From the NCBI GenBank assembly GCA_037355855.1, contig CM074758.1, positions 4,995,001-5,059,000 on the forward strand: 64,000 nt of DNA, given 5' to 3'. A model generated the notes under the pieces. The model was not told the origin of the DNA, did no database searches, and saw only the letters and a list, made by a program, of their open reading frames with translations. This stretch comes from Pseudo-nitzschia pungens. Lineage: Eukaryota > Bacillariophyta > Bacillariophyceae > Bacillariales > Bacillariaceae. Positions 53,139 to 60,960 of this stretch are shown one piece after another. The translations under genes were made by a program, and so were the position numbers. Numbering within the stretch: the stretch's first letter is position 1; each line of letters opens with the position of its first letter.

Positions 53139-55928
53139 TGCCATACCCCGGGTCTACTAGTGATTAGAATAGTAGTGATATGCAAATTGTGAGCTATTAG
53201 ATCATTAGTGAGGTTATTGGAGGTGCTCTCTTGTGGAGCACTGAGCGAGTGGTCAGCGAGCCCTGCTGAGTCAGCTCATCGCCGATCTTGCTCTGATCCA
53301 AACCTTAACCTTATTTAGGGTTGGTTCGGTGCACGGCATACGCCTCCATGGGAATGTCACTATTGGTTCAATCAATCCCTTTCCAATCGTTACAGTCACA
53401 TTAATTATGAGCTGCTGGACTAGGGAGTATCACTGCTGTTGGAACGGTCTTATGATCCATACTGCTGTTATTAGAAGTCCTCACCCACCACATGGGAATG
53501 GTGAGGTTGTAATAGTAAAGGAAAGAAGTCCTCACCCACCACGTGGGAATGATGAGGTTGCAATCAGCCCATAGTAGTCATTTGACTGGGCTATGTCCAC
53601 CTGCAGGGAGTGCGCTGTATCCTCCTCTGTAGAATGGAGAGAAGAGAGGAGTGGTTTTGTCAAACCTGTGGAGCTTGTACAACTCGTAGTCTGTAGGTGT
53701 AGTCCACATCCTTCGCCTCCACGAAAGCATGTAGCTCTTCGCGTTCCAGCATTGTTGGCTGTTAAAAAGAAGTCCTCACCCACCACATGGGAATGGTGAG
53801 GTTTATTAGTTTGGATGCAATGTTGTATCGGTTTGTTGACATTGCGTTGGATTGTTCGCGATCGTTCGTCTGTGAATCGTATCGCCTGTAACAACAACAC
53901 AAACGTCGGTTTTCCGCCGTTTGTTATTTTGTCGACCATGGGCCTATTGAGGTCCTTAGGTCTCGCTGTTGTTGCTGCTGCTCCATCTGATGGTGCTAGC
54001 TGCAACTGGGATTGACGTTCCTCCGTTTTATCCCATTTTTGTCGCCGTCCCATTGTAATCGGAGTTAGTAGTCGCCGTCACCCTGGATCGGTCGTCTTCC
54101 CGACGTTCATTATTTGGTTGATTGTTCGCGATCGTTCCTTTGAATCGTATCGCCTGGAACAACACGTACGTCGATTGTTCATGTGTTTTGATTTTGGGTG
54201 TAGTTAGAGCTCCCTGTGGATTGGTTGGTTGTCCGGAACAAGGTTGGCCTTGTTGTTGCTGCTTTACCCTATCGATGATCGATCGATTATTTTGGTTTGC
54301 TCAACCGTGGTCCTATTGAGGTCCTCGGGTATCTCCGTTGTTGCTGTTGCTCCATCTAATGGTGCTAACTGCAACTGGGATTGACGTTGTTCCGTTTTAT
54401 CCCGTCTTTGTCGCCGTAGCGTCTTTGTAATCGCCGTCACACTGGATCGGTCGATTTTTCTTCTTTTTTTTGATAATTTCGATTATTTCTGTTGTCGATT
54501 ATGATTTTCGATCGTCTTCTTTGTCAACCATGGACCTATCGAGGTCCTTAGGAGTTGTTGCTGCTGCTCCATCTAATGGTGCTAGCTGCGACTGGGATTG
54601 ACGTTGTTCCGTTTTATCCCGTCTTTGCCGTTCTTCCTGGAACGGTCTTTTGAACAGTCTCTTGCGCAGTGCCGTCTCCTGGGATCGGTCTTGCTTCTGT
54701 TATTTTTCTTCTTTCTTTTGTCGACGACCATGGTCCTGTTGGGGTCCTTAGGTGTCTTTGTTGTCGCTGCTGCTCCATCGGGTGGAGCTAGCTGCAACTG
54801 TTCCATTTCCATTGTTCGTTGAACGCTTGGAGGTATTGTCGCCATAGCGCATTGAGTTAATTTCGTGTTGCCGTCTCGCGGATCGGTCATCTCTTGCCGT
54901 CGTTTTGCTAGATCGGTCAGTTGTTGCTGCTGCTCCATCTAATGGTGCTAGCTGCGACTGGGATTGACGTTGCTCCGTTTTATCCCGATTTCTTGCCGTT
55001 GTTCCTGGAACGATCTTCCTTATTGTTGCCGCCATCACGCTGGGTCGGACGGTTATTTGGTTGTGTTGTTCTTCGAACGGCATCGGCAGCATGCTATCCC
55101 ATCGGATCAGTCATTTTGCCGTGTGTAGTTGCCAGCATCCCGCTTCTGAGGGAGCTTGCTGCAACTGCTCCATACCTGGTATGGTGATTGGAGTTTATTT
55201 ATTATCGCCGTAGCGCTGTTGTCGCCGTAGCGCTGTTGTCGCCGTAGCGCTGTTGTCGCCGTAGCGCTGTTGTCGCCGTCCCACTGGGTCGGTCGATTTC
55301 GATTGTTTTGTTCTTTGTCGACCATGGTCCTGTCCAGGACCTTAGGTGTCTCTGTTGTTGCTGCTGCTCCATCTGATGGTGCTAGCTGCAACTGGGATTG
55401 ACGTTCCTCCGTTTTATCCCGGCTTTGTAATCGCCGTCACACTGGATTGGGCGTTCCTTTTTGCCGTTGTTCCTGAAACGGTCTTGCGTCGACGACCCTG
55501 GTCCTGTTCAGGTCCTTAGGTGTCTCAGTTGCTGCAGCTGCTCCCTGTATTGGCGCTAACTGTTGCTGGGATTGGTATTCCTTAGTGCTGCAGACACCGG
55601 ATGTCCTTCTCCCTGTTTTTGCTTCCCTGCGCCTCCATTTTCTGGCAGTCTTTCGATCTCGTCGGCGCCTTGGCCGATCGATCTCTTTCTGCTCATGGTC
55701 ATCAGCGCTCAGCTTGATTTTAAAATCATGCCATACCCCGGGTCTACTAGTGATTAGAATAGTAGTGATATGCAAATTGTGAGCTATTAGATCATTAGTG
55801 AGGTTATTGGAGGTGCTCTCTTGTGGAGCACTGAGCGAGTGGTCAGCGAGCCCTGCTGAGTCAGCTCATCGCCGATCTTGCTCTGATCCAAACCTTAACC
55901 TTATTTAGGGTTGGTTCGGTGCACGGCA
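53139..55928 (-). mobile_element. Non-autonomous Gypsy relative with expanded leader repeats
   Basis: 200-bp LTRs (53139-53338 and 55729-55928) are identical by eye. GTTAC flanks both ends (53134-53138 and 55929-55933). On the minus strand the LTR starts TGCCGTGCACC and ends GGTCTACT-free GGGGTATGGCA like the complete Gypsy at 24839, while its middle differs. The palindrome TGATTTTAAAATCA and CATGGAGGCGTA beside the LTRs also match that element. The 2.4 kb interior is made of repeats derived from the Gypsy leader and has no gag or pol. It probably uses the proteins of elements like the one at 24839. Confidence 0.9.
53339..55728 (-). repeat. Tandem leader-derived units
   Basis: On the minus strand, CAATCCCAGTTGCAGCTAGC, ACCATCAGATGGAGCAGCA and ACCTAAGGACC recur at about 54010, 54380, 54595, 54800, 54965, 55400 and 55570. 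The same words occur once in the leader of the complete Gypsy (about 25190-25260). Also included are four units of GTCGCCGTAGCGCTGTT (55203-55270) and a TCCTCACCCACCACRTGGGA repeat (53480-53800). Confidence 0.75.
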
Positions 55929-55933
55929 GTTAC

Positions 55934-56462
55934 GTTTAAGTTCCTAAGGAACCAGGATATTCAAGATTTCCGACATCATCTTTCCCTGCCACCGGCAGGG
56001 TTTTCTACCCGAGGATCTACCCTTGAGAGTACATCTTCAATCTTAACTTGCCCGCTCCACTAGAACCATACGAATTTTAGTGGCGCCAGCGCTCTGTGAG
56101 CTTATGCCAGCAAGTGCACTAAGTGCAATGTTGCTCGCTAAGTCGAGAGTTTAAATTAGATATTTCCATTATGAATCTTATCCACACAATTAACCTTCTG
56201 TACACGAGTCTACTAGAGCCCGTGTATTTACACTTAATGCACTGTAGACTCGGTACTTAGAGTCCTATTTTTAGTAATCTTGGTATTCCTCTTTCAGTAA
56301 GTGGTAATGTCCCATATCTCTAGTCCCGGTCATTCTTATTCCCTCATATCTCAAGTCCTGGTCACTCTCATTCCCAGTTCCAGTCCATATTCAATGGCCT
56401 TATTTCATTCAATAGTCTTACGAAGCATATCATACGTGCATACTTGGTATCACGTCCAAACA
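55934..56462 (-). other. Start of the solo LTR (minus strand)
   Basis: The last 250 bp parallel the first part of the gag-only LTR, with CTTCGTAAGACTATTGAATG and CATTGAATATGGACTGGA on the minus strand. No gene. Confidence 0.55.
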
Positions 56463-56815
56463 TCGAGGCTGGCGGCTCGGGAGAGGATTGTTTTCTATTC
56501 ATTCGGTTCGGTTCCGCGTTGGATAATTCAAGTCAAGGATGAGAAATGACCGTTGACAAATTGGCGACAATAACAGCGAGGCAGGAATGAGGATTCCATT
56601 TGGGCGATCAATCAAAAAAAAAAAAGACTTACCTACCGGTATGTCATGAAAAACACAAAACAAAACACCCACTTTTTAGTTTCATACAATTAGTACCGTT
56701 AATGCATGTTACAATCGATTGTAGGCTTGTTCTTTTAGATTTACAAGATTCCGTTCGGTTCGGTTCGGTTCGGGGACAAGTGCGTGACGATCGATACCCG
56801 ATACCTACCAACGGA
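56463..56815. other. Spacer, continuation of the glycosyltransferase 3' flank
   Basis: Before the solo-LTR insertion this DNA would have followed directly after 47523. No gene seen; CGGTTCGGTTCGGTTCGG near 56754-56775. Confidence 0.45.
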
Positions 56816-56821
56816 AGTGGT

Positions 56822-56990
56822 CCCCCCTGTATTATCGACGCGTTGGTTGCTGCTTGCTGTCCCCCCCTGTTTTATCGACGCGTTGCTGCTTGCTGCTGCT
56901 TGCTGTCCCCCCTGTATTATCGACGCGTTGCTGCTTGCTGTCCCCCCTGTATTATCGACGCGTTGCTCCTGCTTGCTTTCCCCCCAACGT
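56822..56990 (-). repeat. ACGCGTCGATAATACAG minisatellite, inverted, four to five units
   Basis: CTGTATTATCGACGCGTTG with CTGCTTGCTGTCCCCCC units. This copy is not next to a recognised inverted-repeat terminus. Confidence 0.85.
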
Positions 56991-57300
56991 CGATTGATAG
57001 AAGCAGCAGCAGCAGGAAGGTTTATGTGTTTCTTTTCTTTTGGTCTCTGCTTGGGAAAAAGTGTTTTTTTTTTAAAAAAAAAAATTATCTCATAAGAAGT
57101 TTCTTTCTTAATACAACATAAGAAGTTTGTTTCTATGGTAAGCACCTCTGCTGCGAGCACGTTGATGCGAGCATTGTGTGTGTTTGCTCTTTTTGTCTCG
57201 TAGTAAAGCTACGGTGATAAGGTAATAATAACTAAAGTGTTTGAAGAATTTGGTTGTTGTCTTGTACCACAGCGCCCCGTACGGCGCCCCGTACGGGAAC
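56991..57300. other. Spacer, nothing recognised
   Basis: Poly-T/A tracts near 57065 and a doubled CGCCCCGTACGG near 57270. No gene. Confidence 0.4.
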
Positions 57301-57521
57301 AAGTAATATCATGTAAGTTGACGGACTTGTCCAGTCTCAAGAAGAAAATTAGATAAACTTCATAAACTAGATAATTTTCGAAGTGTAAGCATGTGCCTTA
57401 TTGTGCATCACACTTTGCCTTCTTGTTAACGTTAGTGGTTCCTTTACCACATTACTAATTTTAATATTTGTTTCGTATGACGGGCTCCTGACAGACGGTT
57501 CGACCCATTTGATTCTCAACA
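57301..57521 (-). repeat. Probable 3' LTR of the Copia element (inner edge)
   Basis: On the minus strand the sequence after the polyprotein reads GCGACATTG..., then TCGCAGGAGTG followed by TGTTGAGAATCAAATGGG, the usual polypurine tract plus TGTTG start of a Copia LTR. The outer end was not located because the 5' LTR is outside the window. Confidence 0.5.
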
Positions 57522-57540
57522 CACTCCTGCGACATTGGTT

Positions 57541-59937
57541 TCAGGTAACTACCTTGGTGTTGTCTGCAATGTTGTCTTGGTGGGACCGGTTGGTTTTAGC
57601 CTTGTAGTAGGCCTTCTTGTATTCGTTGTACTCTTGTTCAGAGATCCCAAGAATGGTGTTTCTAAACTTCCGAAACAATGATCCTTGTAGAGGCTTGGTG
57701 AAATAGTCTGCAATCATTTGGTCAGTTGGCATGTACTCAATGGTCACTTCCCCTTTCTGAACGCGATCAGTCACAAAGAAATACCGGATGTTGATGTGTT
57801 TTGTTCTCTTTCCACTGCTAGCCTTCCCATTCTTCTCCAAACATATTGAGCTTGTGTTGTCTTGATATAGTATGGTTGATCCATTTCCAAGCACTGGGCT
57901 CACTGCTTTTGAGGTATTGTCGGTCATGTGCTGGCCTTGTGCCATGAGGAACTGTCTTGCCCAGCATATAAACGACATGTTGTCATCTACTCCCCCTACA
58001 ATTTCTGCTTCTGTTGAGCTCCTTGTATTTAGCTTCTGCTTGGTTGATGTTGCCATTGCTCCCCCGCGTCCAAATGTCATGAAACCTCCTGTGTGGCTCC
58101 TCATGTCCTCGTATACTGCGAATGCTGCATCCACATGCCAGTATACATCCCCAGACTTATCCCATCCAAGCACCAGTGGTAGAAATGGTGTCTCTTTGAG
58201 ATAGGATAGAACCCGCTTTAGTTTCTTCCAGTCATCTGTGTCCGGCGACTTGGTTCTCGTGCAGAGGAAAGCTATTGCTGTTTGTATGTCTGGGCGTGTC
58301 CGCTTGGCCATGAATAGTAGCTTGGCGACATAGTGGTGAAAAATTACAGCTTGGTCCTCCGGTAACTTCTCACTTGCTCCATTAATCTTGAAGAGATGAT
58401 CTGCAGCAGGCGTCACGGCCTCACAACCATCCAAATCCTTTGGTAGGTTCTGTAGGATCTCCTCCAGGTAGTCAAACATGCTAAACTTGACCACACCAGC
58501 TTCTGTGTAGTCAATGGTCATTCCAATGTAGTCATGTATCTTTCCGCGTGTCTCAGTTAGTGGCGAGATCTGCCCGTACACCTTGTTTAGGTCCTTGATG
58601 ACGTTGGTTACCACTTCTGGGTCCTTGTGGGATATCTTCAAATCATCCACATGCCAAACAATGGTACATTGTTCGTCGTTGATCATTTTGTTCATTGTAC
58701 ATGCATCATAAGGATTCCATTCGAAACCCCAGTCCTTGAGGGTCCCTGATAGGTTCTCCCAGAAAAGGATTGCAGCTCGCATGGTGCCATATATGGCCTT
58801 CTCTGCCTTCGCATATAACATCTTCTTGCCGTGTCGGTCGATCAGGTGTGGTCTGTACATCTTGGGATCGATCCTGCATAGGAGCTCGGCCATGGTCCCA
58901 TCCAACCGGATGAACACGTCTTCTCCTTTGGGCATGTCTGTTTGTAGGAACGCGCCGGGGATATCGACAGTGGCCACATCCCGTCCTTCGATTGCATCGA
59001 TAACACACGATAGCATTAACGCATGTAGCGAAACAGTGGGTGAGGCAGCATCTTCTTTGGCAATAAAATCACGTTGCTTCCTTCCATCAGCACAGCCCCG
59101 GCCTTTTACCTTCCCTTCTCGTTTGCGCTTAAGAAACATTAGAAATGGCAGAGCTTGTTGCACTTGCTCCTTGGTCATGCTTCGTGGATCGACAACTGAT
59201 CCCACTTTCCTGTCGTGGAATTGTTGGAGTTCCTTCAGTACAGCGTCCACGCCTTCATCACCGAAAATCTTTAGCCCTTGCTTTACACCGTACTGCTTCG
59301 TAACCTGGCTGGCATCAAGATTGTTGTAGTTTTCTATGGCCGCTGCAACCAGCAGGACTGCCTCGTGGTCATTGCTGATTTTCTCCACTGCTGCGGAGAA
59401 CCCCGCAGTTGTGAACAAACGGCTGCGGCTTGTTGTCGCAAACCCATCGTTCGAGCCGTATTTGTTGTGTGTTCTTCGAACGGTCGTTTGTAGCCGATGT
59501 GCGATAGGTTCGAAGGTGTTCCGAATTCGATCACCAAGTCCATCGTCTGTTTCTCCATCCTGTCCTTCCTCTGTGTCACTCTGTTCCGCGCCATCGGTAC
59601 TGGTTTGGTCATCAGCGTTGTCCTTCAGTTCTGTTACCTCCTCTGAACTTCCTTTGGTGGAGGCATCATCATCATTCTCAGCATGGGTTGGCGAGCTGTC
59701 GGGCACTCTATCCTCTGATTCGATGAGCGCCTGGTCTTCGGCGATAAGGTCCGATAGTTCTGACTCGTCATCAGACTTCCCCGGTGTGTAGTTGGCATCG
59801 CTGGCATTGTCGTCCTTGCTGTTAATATCCTCGTCAATATCGGCGATTGTTGTGGTTCCGGTACTTATGAGAATACCATCTGGCATGTTATCGCGCTCCG
59901 CAAGCGATTCGATTTTGGCGATGACTGCATTTGTCAT
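57541..59937 (-). CDS. Copia RT and RNase H region
   Basis: This 798-codon part of the polyprotein copies element RNA. The first 200 residues are an acidic linker. RT starts near VDIPGAFLQTDMPKGEDVF and has the active box HVDD at 429-432 (Copia usually YVDD). RNase H: YWHVDAAF, STKQKLNTRSSTEAEIVG and TKHINIRYFFVTDRV, then ADYFTKPLQGSLFRKFRN. All expected blocks are present. A TGA seven codons before its first Met separates it from the integrase part; the intervening codons read QFATAIP and fit the family, so the Met is unlikely to be the natural start. Confidence 0.85.
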   Translation of the reverse strand: MTNAVIAKIESLAERDNMPDGILISTGTTTIADIDEDINSKDDNASDANYTPGKSDDESELSDLIAEDQALIESEDRVPDSSPTHAENDDDASTKGSSEEVTELKDNADDQTSTDGAEQSDTEEGQDGETDDGLGDRIRNTFEPIAHRLQTTVRRTHNKYGSNDGFATTSRSRLFTTAGFSAAVEKISNDHEAVLLVAAAIENYNNLDASQVTKQYGVKQGLKIFGDEGVDAVLKELQQFHDRKVGSVVDPRSMTKEQVQQALPFLMFLKRKREGKVKGRGCADGRKQRDFIAKEDAASPTVSLHALMLSCVIDAIEGRDVATVDIPGAFLQTDMPKGEDVFIRLDGTMAELLCRIDPKMYRPHLIDRHGKKMLYAKAEKAIYGTMRAAILFWENLSGTLKDWGFEWNPYDACTMNKMINDEQCTIVWHVDDLKISHKDPEVVTNVIKDLNKVYGQISPLTETRGKIHDYIGMTIDYTEAGVVKFSMFDYLEEILQNLPKDLDGCEAVTPAADHLFKINGASEKLPEDQAVIFHHYVAKLLFMAKRTRPDIQTAIAFLCTRTKSPDTDDWKKLKRVLSYLKETPFLPLVLGWDKSGDVYWHVDAAFAVYEDMRSHTGGFMTFGRGGAMATSTKQKLNTRSSTEAEIVGGVDDNMSFICWARQFLMAQGQHMTDNTSKAVSPVLGNGSTILYQDNTSSICLEKNGKASSGKRTKHINIRYFFVTDRVQKGEVTIEYMPTDQMIADYFTKPLQGSLFRKFRNTILGISEQEYNEYKKAYYKAKTNRSHQDNIADNTKVVT

Positions 59938-59958
59938 AGGTATTGCTGTGGCAAACTG

Positions 59959-60921
59959 TCACCGAATCCGTTTCCCGGTGTCGATGTTAAACGCCCAAAA
60001 ACCCCCGGTTAAATCACCGGTAGGGCGCAAGTATACTGCATCGTCGGTTCGAGCACGCATGGTGTTGTCGGTGTCACCATGGTGCGCTTGTATACTCTCC
60101 AGAAATTGGAACCCCATACTTGAGGCGTCCAGCAATGTTCCCGTCATCAGTTCGCGCGCTGTGATGGTTGGTGACACACTTGTTGTCCGACAGTTTATCC
60201 AGTAGATTGCCGAGTACACCATTTCAATCACAAGGCGTCGTGGGAGCTTCCTGATTGGTAGGCTGTGCATCATGGCCTGGATGTTCTCTTTGACTGTTCT
60301 GATACTCCGTTCCACAGTTGGTTCATGCGCCTGGGCTGCGACGCAGCTGAGCCTGATTGGCGGCATCATGCGCAGGAGCTCGTCGCACACACATTCAAAA
60401 TCGTTATCTCCTCGGATTTCCACCACAGAAAAGCCACGGCTTGCATATTGTCCAGATAGGGTTTCGATACAGGTGAGGATTGTTGACTTCTTGGTGTCTG
60501 CGATCGCGCGTGCTGAACGGATTCTGAGGTGTCGTGAGATACTGTGAAAGAAAGCCAAACCATTCACCCACATGATATCCACACATAGTGTTACATTACC
60601 ATATATACTTAGGATTTTGTCGGGCACACCGAGGATATCTTCTCGGGCGTGTTGTGGTTGCCTTCTTACTGTTTTCCCTTTTAGTATACCATTATGCTCT
60701 CCGTAGATGTCCTTCATGATTTGTACGTCCCGGCGTGTGACTGTGCAGTTCTTGATGAGGTTGTTATCAATCATCTTGATTAAGCTCTTGCTGTTTGGTA
60801 GCCACAGCTGTTCTTGTAGTTTGCGCGCCTTTTCTGCGCGTCGACAGTCCAGATCAGAATACAACTTCTGTTGTCCTTCCACTGTGGTAATTGCTAGGAG
60901 CACGCCGCTCTCTTTTGTCAT
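59959..60921 (-). CDS. Copia integrase region
   Basis: The 320-codon part contains the CoDi-type integrase: TLCVDIMWVNGLAFFHSIS (D115), VEIRGDNDFE (D172), and EPTVERSIRTVKE (E204), a D-D-E triad with shorter spacing than in plant Copia. Before it, KGKTVRRQP leads into the domain as usual. The frame upstream, between the TGA at 60961 and the first Met, reads RFGRSACNLYYCD, which also fits the family. The TGA at its end (59959) lies in the TGKRIR motif where an Arg is common. The domain integrates element cDNA into the genome. Confidence 0.82.
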   Translation of the reverse strand: MTKESGVLLAITTVEGQQKLYSDLDCRRAEKARKLQEQLWLPNSKSLIKMIDNNLIKNCTVTRRDVQIMKDIYGEHNGILKGKTVRRQPQHAREDILGVPDKILSIYGNVTLCVDIMWVNGLAFFHSISRHLRIRSARAIADTKKSTILTCIETLSGQYASRGFSVVEIRGDNDFECVCDELLRMMPPIRLSCVAAQAHEPTVERSIRTVKENIQAMMHSLPIRKLPRRLVIEMVYSAIYWINCRTTSVSPTITARELMTGTLLDASSMGFQFLESIQAHHGDTDNTMRARTDDAVYLRPTGDLTGGFWAFNIDTGKRIR

Positions 60922-60960
60922 GTCGCAGTAGTAGAGATTGCATGCGGACCGGCCAAAACG

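Larger units (their letters stand above)
47524..56462 (-). mobile_element. Large solo LTR with two nested retrotransposons
   Basis: On the minus strand it starts TGTTTGGACGTGATACCAAG (at 56462) and ends GAGCCCTCCAAACA (at 47524). TCGAG lies directly outside both ends (47519-47523, 56463-56467). The first 250 and last 110 bp resemble the start and end of the 382-bp LTR of the nested gag-only element, but no internal region and no second LTR exist. Without the nested elements and their duplications it is about 2.5 kb. I infer a solo LTR of a long-LTR relative. Its middle holds tandem repeats. Confidence 0.7.

Noticed and set aside
57872..59791. Plus-strand frames of 70-200 codons within the Copia RT region
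   Set aside because: They are antisense shadows of the minus-strand polyprotein.
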